A stretch of 64,000 bases of DNA from DASWDH01 sp035318505. GTDB taxonomy: Bacteria > Myxococcota_A > Polyangia > Polyangiales > Polyangiaceae. The position numbers and the translations under genes were made by a program. The notes beneath the pieces were generated by a model, which was not told the DNA's origin, searched no databases, and worked only from the letters and a program-made list of their open reading frames with translations. The stretch is from positions 1-64,000 of the forward strand of contig DATHEQ010000134.1 in NCBI GenBank assembly GCA_035318505.1, read 5' to 3'. The stretch's first letter is position 1. Every line of letters begins with the position of its first letter. Below are positions 25,614 to 33,806 of the stretch, piece by piece.

Positions 25614-26657
25614 ATGACAGCGGGCGAACTGCTCGAGGACAAGGGTTTGTCGCTCGAGCTGGCCTTGGTCGGAGGAGCCGCGGGCCTATCGCGCCGCATC
25701 ACGCATACCCGCATTCAAAAGTCGGGGCTGGCGCTGGCCGGGCACTACCACGGCGTCGTGCCGTCGCGCATTCAGATCCTCGGCGAAACGGAGCTCTCGT
25801 ACTTCAACAGCCTCCCGTCGGATCGGCAGGAGCAAGCGGCGCGCGCGTTCTTCAATTTGACCCTCTCGTGCGTCGTGATCACCCGGGGCTCGAGGCCGCC
25901 GCCGGAGCTCGTGCGCTGCGCGGATCAAACCGACACGCCTCTGCTCGTTTCGAAGGAGCGTTCGAGTCGCACCATCACCGCCATCCACGCGCTCCTCGAC
26001 GACCGTCTGGCGCCGCGCACGACCTTGCACGGCGTGCTGGTCGATGTGTTCGGCGTGGGGCTCCTGCTGACCGGTTCGAGCTCGATCGGTAAGAGCGAGT
26101 GCGCGCTCGACCTGGTCCTGCGTGGGCATCGGCTCGTCGCGGACGATGTCGTGGAGTGCGACTACCGACCGCCGGGAATGGTTTTTGGACAACCCGCCGA
26201 CCTTTTGCGTCATCACATCGAGGTGCGCGGGCTTGGTGTGCTCAACATCAAAGATCTGTTCGGTGTCACTGCGGTTCGTGAACGCAAACGCATCGATATC
26301 GTGGTCAAATTGGTGGAGTGGTCGGCGGACGCGCAATTCGACCGCATGGGGGTCGACGACCGGTACCACCAGATCCTCGGCGTCTCCATTCGGGAGCTGG
26401 TGATTCCGGTGCGGCCGGGGCGTAACATGGGATCCATTCTGGAGATCGCCGCGCGCAACCAGCTCCTCCGGGATGCCGGGCACCACGGCGCGCGCGAGTT
26501 TTTCCAGCGGTTGGAAGGCGCGCTGCTCGCACCCTCATCGGTGATCATGCCCGAGTCCATGAGCCCTCCCGCGATCCAGCCCAGTCGAGCGAAGATGCCC
26601 GAGTCGATGAGCACCCCGGTGGCGCGGCCCAGTCGACCGGACGGGAGCCGCAAATGA
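25614..26657 (+). CDS. hprK: HPr kinase/phosphorylase
   Basis: 347 residues from the ATG; a GTG at 25581 preceded by AGGGGAG is a strong alternative adding 11. HprK phosphorylates a serine of HPr with ATP or PPi and removes it again. The P-loop is GSSSIGKS (residues 154-161), matching the family position but with Ser in place of the usual second Gly. The catalytic LVADDVVE and the signature GLGVLNIKDLFGV follow. The C-terminal 35 residues are an extension with two copies of MPESMS in a 16-residue repeat. The gene overlaps rapZ by ATGA. Its substrate, the NPr gene, is two genes downstream. Confidence 0.93.
   Translation: MTAGELLEDKGLSLELALVGGAAGLSRRITHTRIQKSGLALAGHYHGVVPSRIQILGETELSYFNSLPSDRQEQAARAFFNLTLSCVVITRGSRPPPELVRCADQTDTPLLVSKERSSRTITAIHALLDDRLAPRTTLHGVLVDVFGVGLLLTGSSSIGKSECALDLVLRGHRLVADDVVECDYRPPGMVFGQPADLLRHHIEVRGLGVLNIKDLFGVTAVRERKRIDIVVKLVEWSADAQFDRMGVDDRYHQILGVSIRELVIPVRPGRNMGSILEIAARNQLLRDAGHHGAREFFQRLEGALLAPSSVIMPESMSPPAIQPSRAKMPESMSTPVARPSRPDGSRK
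26547..26642 (+). repeat. Tandem 48-bp repeat in the hprK 3' end
   Basis: Two imperfect copies of 48 bp (26547-26594 and 26595-26642) encode the repeated tail MPESMSxPxxxPSR of HprK. The copies differ mainly at third positions and in the middle codons, so the repeat is old enough to have drifted while keeping the amino-acid motif. Confidence 0.7.
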
Positions 26658-27634
26658 CGACCCGTGCGCGCGGCCTTCTCGTCGTGGTGACGGGTCTGTC
26701 CGGCGCCGGCAAATCGACGGCCCTGCGCGCGCTCGAGGATCTTGGCTTTTTTTGCGTCGACAACCTGCCGACCACGGTCTTCTCAGAGACGCTCGCCGCC
26801 TGCGACGCGGGCGGTATGAGCCTGGTGGGGCTCGGCATCGACGTGCGGGTGCGCAGTTTTCTGGGCGACGTCGGGGCGCGCCTCGACGCCCTCGCCGCCG
26901 AAGGTGCGCGAGAAATCGCGCTGCTCTTCCTCGATGCTTCCGACGAAGCGTTGCTCCGGAGGTTCAGCGAGACCCGGCGCCCGCATCCGCTTTCGACGGT
27001 CGCCGAAAAGGGCTCGGAACGCGAGGCCATCGCGGTGCTCGACGGCGTCCGGCTCGAGCGCGACCGGCTGGCGCCGCTGCGTGCGCGCGCGACGCACGTC
27101 ATCGATACGACCATGCTGTCCATTCACGAGCTCAGGCGTCGGATCGTCTCGAGCTTCGGCCCTGGAGCGAGCGGCGGTGAGATTCCGCGCATGAGCATCC
27201 GCTTCGTGTCGTTTGGGTTCAAATTCGGCACCCCCGTCGACGCCGATCTCGTGCTGGATGTGCGTTTCCTCGACAACCCCAACTTCGTGAACGAGCTGCG
27301 CCACTTGCCGGGTACCGATCCAGCGATTATTTCGTATGTGCTCGACCGCGAGGAGACCCGGCAGTTCGTCGAGAAGGCGCGGGATCTTCTGGCTTTTGCG
27401 CTGCCGCGCTACGAACGTGAGGGCAAGGCGTATCTCACCGTCGCCATGGGCTGCACGGGGGGCCGCCATCGCTCGGTGGTGCTCGCCGACCACTTGGCAA
27501 AGGAGCTCACCGCGGTGACCGGGCTCTCCATCGCCGTCGTTCATCGTGATCTAGGCCGTCAGCCGGCAGAACGTCTCGCCGATCCCGACCTCTTGGGCGG
27601 CGGAGGCACCAAAGGGGGTAGGAGCGCGCCATGA
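26654..27634 (+). CDS. rapZ: RNase adapter protein RapZ
   Basis: 326 residues, somewhat longer than the usual 285-300. It has Walker A in VVTGLSGAGKSTALRALEDLGFFCVDNLP, the central ETRRPHPL, and the C-terminal VAMGCTGGRHRSVVLADHLA characteristic of the YvcJ/RapZ family. In E. coli RapZ guides RNase E to the small RNA GlmZ and senses cell-wall precursor; in other phyla its role is less clear. The extra length is a glycine-rich C-terminal tail. It starts inside the hprK stop (ATGA), so the pair is coupled. Confidence 0.93.
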   Translation: MTTRARGLLVVVTGLSGAGKSTALRALEDLGFFCVDNLPTTVFSETLAACDAGGMSLVGLGIDVRVRSFLGDVGARLDALAAEGAREIALLFLDASDEALLRRFSETRRPHPLSTVAEKGSEREAIAVLDGVRLERDRLAPLRARATHVIDTTMLSIHELRRRIVSSFGPGASGGEIPRMSIRFVSFGFKFGTPVDADLVLDVRFLDNPNFVNELRHLPGTDPAIISYVLDREETRQFVEKARDLLAFALPRYEREGKAYLTVAMGCTGGRHRSVVLADHLAKELTAVTGLSIAVVHRDLGRQPAERLADPDLLGGGGTKGGRSAP

Positions 27635-27695
27635 GGCCGACCGGAGACGAAAACCGAGGATGGGCTGGCAGGTGCGCCGCGGGCGGCAGGGACCG

Positions 27696-27977
27696 ATGAC
27701 CGATTCTGTCGCTGAGGGGCACTTCGAAATCGTGAATAACCTTGGTCTCCATGCTCGCGCTGCTACGAAACTCGTGCAGCTGGCCAGCACTTTCGCCTGC
27801 GAGGTCGAGATCGCGCGCGAAGGTCAAAAGGCGAACGCAAAAAGCGTGATGGGCGTCTTGCTCCTTTGCGGCGCCAAGGGAACGATCGTCGATGTGACAG
27901 CGCGCGGGCCCTCGTCAGAAGAAGCGGTACGAGCCATCGGACAGCTGATAGCATCCAAATTCGGAGAATCGTCGTGA
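27696..27977 (+). CDS. ptsH: HPr-family phosphocarrier protein (NPr)
   Basis: 93 residues. The active-site histidine is in VNNLGLHARAATKLVQLAS (His19, equal to HPr His15). The regulatory serine of HPr is also kept, in NAKSVMGVLLL (Ser50, equal to Ser46), so it can be a substrate of the HprK encoded upstream. AGGG seven nt before the ATG supports this start over one 12 codons earlier. It passes phosphate from EI to EIIA-Ntr. Its stop overlaps the proposed ptsI start. Confidence 0.93.
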   Translation: MTDSVAEGHFEIVNNLGLHARAATKLVQLASTFACEVEIAREGQKANAKSVMGVLLLCGAKGTIVDVTARGPSSEEAVRAIGQLIASKFGESS

Positions 27978-29827
27978 TAGGGGCCAAGGGACGGCGCGGT
28001 AGCGGCACGATGTCCATCGCGGACCGGGTGACGTCCACCTCCGAGCGTCCGCCGCGCCCCGTCATTCTGAAAGGCATTGCCGGTTCGCATGGCCTCGCCA
28101 TCGGTCCAGCCATCATCCTCGGAGCGTTTTCCCATTCATTCGTACGGCGCACGGTGAAGGCGCGCGAAGTCGACACCGAGCTGGCCCGTTTCACCGAGGC
28201 GGTGGCCCGCGCCCAGGAGGGGATCCGCCTCGTCGTCGAGAAGGTGAAGAGCGGTCACGCCCGCGCCGAGACGTCCATCCTCGAAGCCTATGTCCAGATG
28301 CTGGGCGACGAGATGGTGGCGGAGGGCGTGGAGCGTAACATCCGCATCAACCGCCAGAACGCGGAGTGGGCCGTTTCCAACACGATTCAGGAGCTCTGCG
28401 ATCGCTTCGGCGACATGGAGGACCCGTATCTGCTCGAGCGGCGCCACGATGTCGCGTTCGTGGGCGAGCGCATCATTCGTGCGCTCTCTGGGTCGGACAA
28501 GGTCGCCACGCTCCCGAAGCTCATCCAACCGAGCGTGGTGCTGGCCCACGATCTTTCCCCCGCTGACACCGCGGCTCTCGTCAAAGAGCCGGTGGTCGCC
28601 ATCATTACCGAGGTGGGCACCCGCACCAGCCACACCTCGATCATGGCGCGCGCTCTCGAAATCCCGGCGGTGGTCGGCGTGGCCGATGCTCTCGGGCGCA
28701 TCGGGCCGGGCGACATCGTCATCGTCGACGGCTTTCGCGGTGAGGTGACGGTCGCACCGACGCCAGAAATGATTACGGAGGCCGAGGAGCGCGGGCGAAA
28801 GCACATCGCCCTCGTGCGCCACCTGCGCGAAGACCGCGACAAGCAGACGGCGACCGCCGACGGCACGACCGTCCACCTGCGCGCCAACATCGAGTTTCCC
28901 GCCGAAGCACCGCTGGCTGTCGATCACGGCGCGGAGGGGATCGGCCTTTATCGCACCGAGTTTCTCTACGTCGATCGCGCGGCGCCGCCCGACGAAGACG
29001 AGCAGTACGAAGTTTACCGCGCGGTTTTGGAAACGATGCACCCGCAGCCGGCCACGCTGCGCACCTTCGACATCGGAGGCGACAAGTTCGTCTCCACGTT
29101 CCAAGTGCCGCCGGAGATGAATCCGGCGCTCGGGTTGCGCGCAGTACGCCTCGCGCTTTCACGCCCCGACGTCTTTCTGGCGCAGCTGCGGGCCATGGTG
29201 CGCGCGTCCGCGCACGGCGAGATGCGCATCATGATTCCCATGATCGCGAGCCTCCGCGAATTCGAAGAGGTGCGGCGCCTGGTCGGGGTTGCCCTGCGGG
29301 AAGTTGCCGCGCGCGGACAAAAGCACGCCGCGGTGATTCCGCTCGGCGTCATGATCGAGGTGCCCGGCGCCGCGGTGATGGCCGACCTCTTTGCGCGCGA
29401 GGCCGATTTCTTGAGCCTCGGCACCAACGATCTCGTGCAATACGCGCTGGCCATCGATCGTACCAGCCGTTCACTCGCGTACCTGGCGTCGCCGTTCGAC
29501 CCCGCCATCCTGCGCCTCATCGTCACGTCAGTGACCGCGGCCCAGAAATACAACCGTCCGATCTCGGTGTGCGGCGCCATGGCCTCCGATCCTCTGGCGG
29601 CGGTGTTGCTCGTGGGCCTCGGGGTACGCGAGCTATCGATGGAAGCTGCCGCGATCCCCGAGATCAAGGAGGCTCTTCATCGCGTCTCTTTGGCCGAGGC
29701 CGAGGCCGTCGCCGCCGAGGCCATGCGGCAAGAGAGCGCCGAAGACGTCGAGCGTGCGCTGGCGGCCGCGTTCGCGCCGCGGCTTTTCGACCTCTTGGCC
29801 GACGCGGCCGGGGAAACGACGATCTAA
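27974..29827 (+). CDS. ptsI: Phosphoenolpyruvate-protein phosphotransferase (enzyme I)
   Basis: 617 residues from a GTG overlapping the NPr stop (GTGA) with GGAG seven nt upstream; an ATG at 28010 is the alternative. EI takes phosphate from PEP and gives it to NPr. The swivelling histidine is in GTRTSHTSIMARAL (His220), and the C-terminal PEP-binding barrel has GIGLYRTEFLY, MIPMIASLREFEE, FLSLGTNDLVQYALAIDR and VCGAMASDP. There is no N-terminal GAF domain, so it is a PtsI-type rather than a PtsP-type enzyme even though it sits in the nitrogen-PTS cluster. No sugar-specific EIIB/EIIC genes are in the window. Confidence 0.94.
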   Translation: MIGAKGRRGSGTMSIADRVTSTSERPPRPVILKGIAGSHGLAIGPAIILGAFSHSFVRRTVKAREVDTELARFTEAVARAQEGIRLVVEKVKSGHARAETSILEAYVQMLGDEMVAEGVERNIRINRQNAEWAVSNTIQELCDRFGDMEDPYLLERRHDVAFVGERIIRALSGSDKVATLPKLIQPSVVLAHDLSPADTAALVKEPVVAIITEVGTRTSHTSIMARALEIPAVVGVADALGRIGPGDIVIVDGFRGEVTVAPTPEMITEAEERGRKHIALVRHLREDRDKQTATADGTTVHLRANIEFPAEAPLAVDHGAEGIGLYRTEFLYVDRAAPPDEDEQYEVYRAVLETMHPQPATLRTFDIGGDKFVSTFQVPPEMNPALGLRAVRLALSRPDVFLAQLRAMVRASAHGEMRIMIPMIASLREFEEVRRLVGVALREVAARGQKHAAVIPLGVMIEVPGAAVMADLFAREADFLSLGTNDLVQYALAIDRTSRSLAYLASPFDPAILRLIVTSVTAAQKYNRPISVCGAMASDPLAAVLLVGLGVRELSMEAAAIPEIKEALHRVSLAEAEAVAAEAMRQESAEDVERALAAAFAPRLFDLLADAAGETTI

Positions 29828-30030
29828 CGCCGCGTGCCCCCGTCCTCGGGGCCGAGCCGGGGTGGTGTCGCGTCGGTGACACCGATGAAGTTGTTGGTAG
29901 TCGGGTCGTCGGTTCCGCCGCAGGCCGACGACGCCGCGAACGCGAGCGCGGTGCCGAGCAGGAGCAAGAACGCGATGCCGGTGCGAACAGGGCAATGGCG
30001 AGCAAAAAAGGAACGATATTTCGATGTCAT
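29824..30030 (-). CDS. Short lipoprotein, 68 aa
   Basis: From the ATG at 30030 it encodes a basic start, a hydrophobic segment (TGIAFLLLLGTALAFA) and a lipobox ASSAC, then CGGTDDPTTNNFIGVTDATPPR, a short disordered tail. It would be a small lipid-anchored peptide. It lies 11 nt after the stop of the zinc-ribbon kinase on the same strand and is therefore probably co-transcribed with it. Its own stop overlaps the ptsI stop by 4 bp on the opposite strand. No function can be read from it. Confidence 0.55.
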   Translation of the reverse strand: MTSKYRSFFARHCPVRTGIAFLLLLGTALAFAASSACGGTDDPTTNNFIGVTDATPPRLGPEDGGTRR

Positions 30031-30041
30031 GGCGCGGGTTC

Positions 30042-31760
30042 TTACTTTCGTCGCTCGAACCTTAGCGAAAGAAGCGCCACGAGCCCGCCAAAAATGCTGG
30101 TCCCAAAGAGAACGAGGCTCCACGCCGCCCAGGCGACCTCCTGCGGCTGCGCGCGAAAAACGACCTCGATGAGGCGGACGGTGAGAGAGCCGATGCCCGA
30201 CGCGCAGATGCTCACCATCGTGACGCGCCGCATTCCCTCCGCGAGCTGCAAGGCGCGGACGCTGTTGTTCCAGCCGCGCGCCAACATGCGAACCCAGAGG
30301 ATGAGCGGCGTCAGGGTCGCCGCCAAGGAACCGATCGTGATGAGCACGGCTTCCGGTTTGGTGACGTTTCCGCTACCGCGCGAAAGGCGAACGATGCCGC
30401 CCAGTGCGTCGACGACGCCCGCCAGGACCCAGAAATAAGCCACCACGGTGAGCAGCGCAATCATCGGCCGCGCCATGCGCGCGTCGCGCGTCGCGCGGTG
30501 GAGGTTCGTCTGTGAACCAACTTGCGCCGCCGTGGCACCGACGAGCACCGTCTTGGCGCTCCCTTCGACTTTGTCGGTGTCGTTGCCGGCGCTGGCGAGC
30601 ATGCGCACCGATCCGGAGGAAACGCGTCCATCGCCGCCCTCCGTATCGAAGGGCAAGAGATCGGCGTCGAGGTCCGCCATCGTCGCGTGGCGATCCTGGG
30701 GGTGCTTGGCCATCGCGCGCTGGATGACGAGCTCGAGTGCTTGGGGAATCGAAGGCTCGAGGGTGCGCAGCCTTGCCGGTTCTTCCGTGAGAACGCGCGT
30801 CAAGGTTGCCGACGGATCGTCGGAGTCGAAAGGCTTCTTGCCGGTGAGGGCGCGGTAGAGGATGCCGCCCACTGCATACACGTCGGCGCGAAGATCGACC
30901 TTGTCACCGCGGGCCTGCTCGGGCGCCATGTAACTCGGCGTTCCCATGATCATTCCGGTGCGGGTGAGCGCCGCGCCGCCCGCGTCGCCGACTTTGGAGA
31001 TGCCGAAATCGATCACCTTGACGGTCGGATGACTGAGCGGACCCGTGAGAAACACGTTTTCCGGCTTCATGTCGCGGTGCACGACGCCGCCCGCATGCGC
31101 GGCGCCGAGCGCCTGGCATATCTGGCGCGCGATGTTGACCGCCAAGCCCGAAGGGATCTTTCCGGCCCGGTCCAGAAATTCGCCGAATTCTTCCCCCTCG
31201 AGAAACTCGCCGACCATGTAAGGCAGGCCGTCCTCGGTGTGGTGCACGTCGTAGACATCGACGACGTTGGGGTGCGCGATTGCGCTCGCGGCTTCGGCTT
31301 CCCGCTGAAACCGGGCCACGACGTCGGGCTGGCGCGCGTACTCGGGGTGAAGCATTTTGATCGCGAACCGCTTGTTGCTGAGCCGGGTGTGACGCGCCTC
31401 GTAGACGCGCCCCATGCCGCCCTCGCCCACCATGCGCACCACCTGGTAGGCGTCCCCCAGCGTCGTGCCGAGGAGGGGGTCGGTACCGTCATCGGAGGCG
31501 TCGACGAGCGGCGCGGCGTCCCGCGGGCAGACCTTGAAATCGGCCGGGTAGCGGGCTTGGCAGGTCGGGCACGCCTTGGGCATCACCCCCGAACCGCTCC
31601 CGCGACTCGCTAGAAGCGCGCTGCTGCTCGGCGCCCCCCCTAGCTGCCCCCCCACCCCCAGCGGCCCCTGCACGCCTTGCGCCGGGCCGGGACCGCGGGC
31701 GGGCGGCGTGGCGGGGCCGGGCGGGTCTTTGGCCATCGCGCCTCTCGGACCGTTGGGCAT
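30042..31760 (-). CDS. Ser/Thr protein kinase with zinc ribbon and C-terminal membrane domain
   Basis: 572 residues. A Pro/Gly-rich N-terminus leads to a zinc-ribbon-like ACPTCQARYPADFKVCPRD (Cys64, Cys67, Cys78), then a full kinase domain: VGEGGMGRVYEARH, FAIKMLH, HRDMKPENVF, VIDFGISKV, GTPSYMAPEQ. After a 70-residue linker the C-terminus has four hydrophobic segments (residues about 430-560), including PMIALLTVVAYFWVLAGVV and EVAWAAWSLVLFGTSIFGGLVALLSL. The kinase faces the cytosol. A 68-residue lipoprotein gene follows 11 nt downstream. This domain set is common in myxobacteria; the signal is unknown. Confidence 0.9.
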   Translation of the reverse strand: MPNGPRGAMAKDPPGPATPPARGPGPAQGVQGPLGVGGQLGGAPSSSALLASRGSGSGVMPKACPTCQARYPADFKVCPRDAAPLVDASDDGTDPLLGTTLGDAYQVVRMVGEGGMGRVYEARHTRLSNKRFAIKMLHPEYARQPDVVARFQREAEAASAIAHPNVVDVYDVHHTEDGLPYMVGEFLEGEEFGEFLDRAGKIPSGLAVNIARQICQALGAAHAGGVVHRDMKPENVFLTGPLSHPTVKVIDFGISKVGDAGGAALTRTGMIMGTPSYMAPEQARGDKVDLRADVYAVGGILYRALTGKKPFDSDDPSATLTRVLTEEPARLRTLEPSIPQALELVIQRAMAKHPQDRHATMADLDADLLPFDTEGGDGRVSSGSVRMLASAGNDTDKVEGSAKTVLVGATAAQVGSQTNLHRATRDARMARPMIALLTVVAYFWVLAGVVDALGGIVRLSRGSGNVTKPEAVLITIGSLAATLTPLILWVRMLARGWNNSVRALQLAEGMRRVTMVSICASGIGSLTVRLIEVVFRAQPQEVAWAAWSLVLFGTSIFGGLVALLSLRFERRK

Positions 31761-31848
31761 GCGGAAACCATCCTAGCACCACCGCCCGGCGGCCCGACAC
31801 AAGTCGCGCCGCCAGGCCTCGCGCATGGGTCGCCTACTCGACTGCCCC

Positions 31849-31876
31849 TTGACCCACGTCAGCCCTGGCTTATCTT
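31849..31876 (+). promoter_or_regulatory. Candidate sigma-70-type promoter of groEL
   Basis: TTGACC (31849-31854), a 16-bp spacer and TATCTT (31871-31876), about 60 bp upstream of the groEL ATG. The inverted repeat at 31877-31908 begins directly after the -10 element, so the start site would fall inside it. Confidence 0.45.
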
Positions 31877-31908
31877 GCGACCCCGCAATCTTCCGGTGGG
31901 GAGGTCGC
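31877..31908 (+). promoter_or_regulatory. Operator-like inverted repeat in the groEL leader
   Basis: GCGACCCC at 31877-31884 pairs with GGGG-A-GGTCGC at 31898-31908, giving an 8-bp stem with one bulged A and a 13-nt loop. It abuts the proposed -10 and covers the expected transcription start. The sequence is not CIRCE (TTAGCACTC-N9-GAGTGCTAA). It could be the site of a different heat-shock repressor or a structured 5' end of the mRNA. Confidence 0.4.
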
Positions 31909-31936
31909 AGATTCGTTCCCGAAGAGGAGATCGTCA

Positions 31937-33634
31937 ATGTCCGTCAAAGATATCGTTTACCGCCAGAATGCCCGTTCCCGCATCTTGGCCGGCGTCAACA
32001 TGCTTGCCGACGCGGTGAAGGTCACCCTCGGGCCGCGCGGCCGCAACGTGCTGATCGACCGCTCCTTCGGCGCGCCTATCGTCACGAAGGACGGCGTCAC
32101 CGTCGCCAAAGAGATCGAGATCGCCCACAAGCTCGAGAACATGGGCGCGCAGATGGTGTGCGAGGTTGCTTCGCGGACCAGTGACAAAGCCGGCGACGGC
32201 ACCACTACCGCGACCGTTCTCGCGCAGGCCATCTACTCCCACGGGCTCAAGCTGGTCGAGGCCGGGCACAACCCGATGGATCTGAAGCGGGGCATCGACC
32301 TCGCCGTCGAAAAGCTCGTCGCCGAGCTCAAAAAATTCTCCAAGCCGACACGCGACAAGAAGGAAATCGCCCAAGTGGGCACCGTCAGCGCCAACGGCGA
32401 CGCGACGATCGGAGACATCCTCGCTCAGGCGATGGAAAAAGTCGGCAAAGAGGGGGTCATCACCATCGAAGAAAACCAGGCCATCGACACGGTCCTCGAC
32501 ATCGTCGAGGGGATGCAGTTCGACCGGGGATTCATCTCGCCTTACTTCGTCACCGATCCCGAGAAGGTCGAGTGCGTGCTCGAGAAGCCTTACATCCTCG
32601 TGCACGAAAAGAAGATCGCTTCGATGAGCGACCTTCTGCCGCTGCTCGAGCAGATCGTCAAAGACGCGCGTCCACTGCTCATCATCGCCGAAGAAGTCGA
32701 AGGCGAAGCGCTCGCCACCCTGGTGGTGAACAAGCTTCGAGGCACGCTCAAGGTCTGTGCGGTCAAGGCGCCCGGTTTCGGCGATCGCCGCAAGGAGATG
32801 CTCAAGGACATCGCCACGCTGACCGGCGCGCGCCCGTTCATGGAGGACGTCGGTGTCAAAGTCGAGTCGGCTACGACGCAAGACCTCGGCACGGCACGGA
32901 CCGTCCGGATCGACAAAGAGAACACGATCATCGTCGATGGGGCAGGGGACAAGAAAGCCATCAAGGGCCGCATCGACGCCATTCGCAAAGAGCTCGAGAA
33001 CACGCCGAGCACCTACGACAAGGAAAAGCTGCAGGAGCGGCTGGCCAAGCTCGCGGGCGGCGTCGCCGTCGTCAAGGTCGGCGCGCACAGCGAATCGGAG
33101 ATGAAGGAGAAGAAGGCGCGGGTCGAGGATGCCCTCCACGCGACGCGTGCGGCCGTGGAAGAAGGTGTGGTTGCGGGTGGCGGCGTGGCCCTCATCCGCG
33201 CACGTGCCGCGCTCGATGGTTTCAAGCTCGGTGACGACCGCGATGCGGGTGTCGACCTCATCCGCCGCGCCATCGAAGAGCCGCTCCGACAGATTGCGAA
33301 GAACGCGGGTCGCGAAAGCCCGGTCGTCATCGCCACGGTCAAAGAAGGCAAGGGTGCTTTCGGCTACAACGCGGCCACCGATACGTTCGAGGATCTGCTC
33401 GCAGCCGGCGTCATCGACCCCACCAAAGTCGTACGTCTTGCGCTTGAAAACGCGGCTAGCGTCGCGGGACTCATGCTGACGACCGAGGCCATGATTGCCG
33501 AGAAGCCGCAGAAAGAGGCTCCTGCCATGGGCGGCGGCGGCATGCCGGGCGGCATGGGCGGTATGGGCGGTATGGGCATGGGCGGTATGGGTGGCATGGG
33601 CGGCATGGGCGGCGGCGACTTCGATATGGATTGA
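31937..33634 (+). CDS. groEL: Chaperonin GroEL (no adjacent groES)
   Basis: 565 residues, a complete 60-kDa chaperonin: VTLGPRGRNVLIDRSFGAP, the ATPase loop AGDGTTTATVLA, the apical domain and VAGGGVALIRA are all intact. The C-terminal tail is an expanded Gly/Met-rich segment of about 35 residues ending GGGDFDMD, longer than the E. coli (GGM)4M tail. AGAGGAG eight nt upstream decides the start. There is no groES within the window, so this is probably one of several groEL copies, as in Myxococcus, where two non-redundant GroELs have divided tasks. A strong terminator follows. Confidence 0.97.
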   Translation: MSVKDIVYRQNARSRILAGVNMLADAVKVTLGPRGRNVLIDRSFGAPIVTKDGVTVAKEIEIAHKLENMGAQMVCEVASRTSDKAGDGTTTATVLAQAIYSHGLKLVEAGHNPMDLKRGIDLAVEKLVAELKKFSKPTRDKKEIAQVGTVSANGDATIGDILAQAMEKVGKEGVITIEENQAIDTVLDIVEGMQFDRGFISPYFVTDPEKVECVLEKPYILVHEKKIASMSDLLPLLEQIVKDARPLLIIAEEVEGEALATLVVNKLRGTLKVCAVKAPGFGDRRKEMLKDIATLTGARPFMEDVGVKVESATTQDLGTARTVRIDKENTIIVDGAGDKKAIKGRIDAIRKELENTPSTYDKEKLQERLAKLAGGVAVVKVGAHSESEMKEKKARVEDALHATRAAVEEGVVAGGGVALIRARAALDGFKLGDDRDAGVDLIRRAIEEPLRQIAKNAGRESPVVIATVKEGKGAFGYNAATDTFEDLLAAGVIDPTKVVRLALENAASVAGLMLTTEAMIAEKPQKEAPAMGGGGMPGGMGGMGGMGMGGMGGMGGMGGGDFDMD

Positions 33635-33642
33635 ACGTCGCT

Positions 33643-33697
33643 CACGTGGCTCGGCGCGGACAGCCGCTCTTACAGCGGTTCCGCGCCGAGCCATGTG
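33643..33697 (+). terminator. Strong hairpin terminator after groEL
   Basis: A near-perfect 18-bp stem: the left arm 33643-33660 includes GGCTCGGCGCGGA and the right arm 33680-33697 its exact complement, extended by five more pairs including one G-U. The loop itself holds a small hairpin, CCGCT / AGCGG. A short T-run (ATTTTG) starts about ten nt after the stem. It lies 9 nt after the groEL stop and is the most convincing terminator in the window. Confidence 0.75.
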
Positions 33698-33707
33698 GAG
33701 CGTGATT

Positions 33708-33737
33708 TTGACGCTAGGAGGAAGGTCCCTGTAGACT
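33708..33737 (+). promoter_or_regulatory. Candidate promoter for the phosphodiesterase-like gene
   Basis: TTGACG (33708-33713), an 18-bp spacer and TAGACT (33732-33737), 70 bp before the GTG of the metallo-hydrolase gene and directly after the groEL terminator. Confidence 0.35.
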
Positions 33738-33806
33738 CGAACTTCCCCCATCATGGCTCTACGACTGCCCGAGGGTAGCGGCCGCCCCCGAAAGGCGAGG
33801 TGACGC

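Noticed and set aside
31877..31908. groEL leader repeat as CIRCE.
   Set aside because: The arms GCGACC / GGTCGC do not match the TTAGCACTC consensus.
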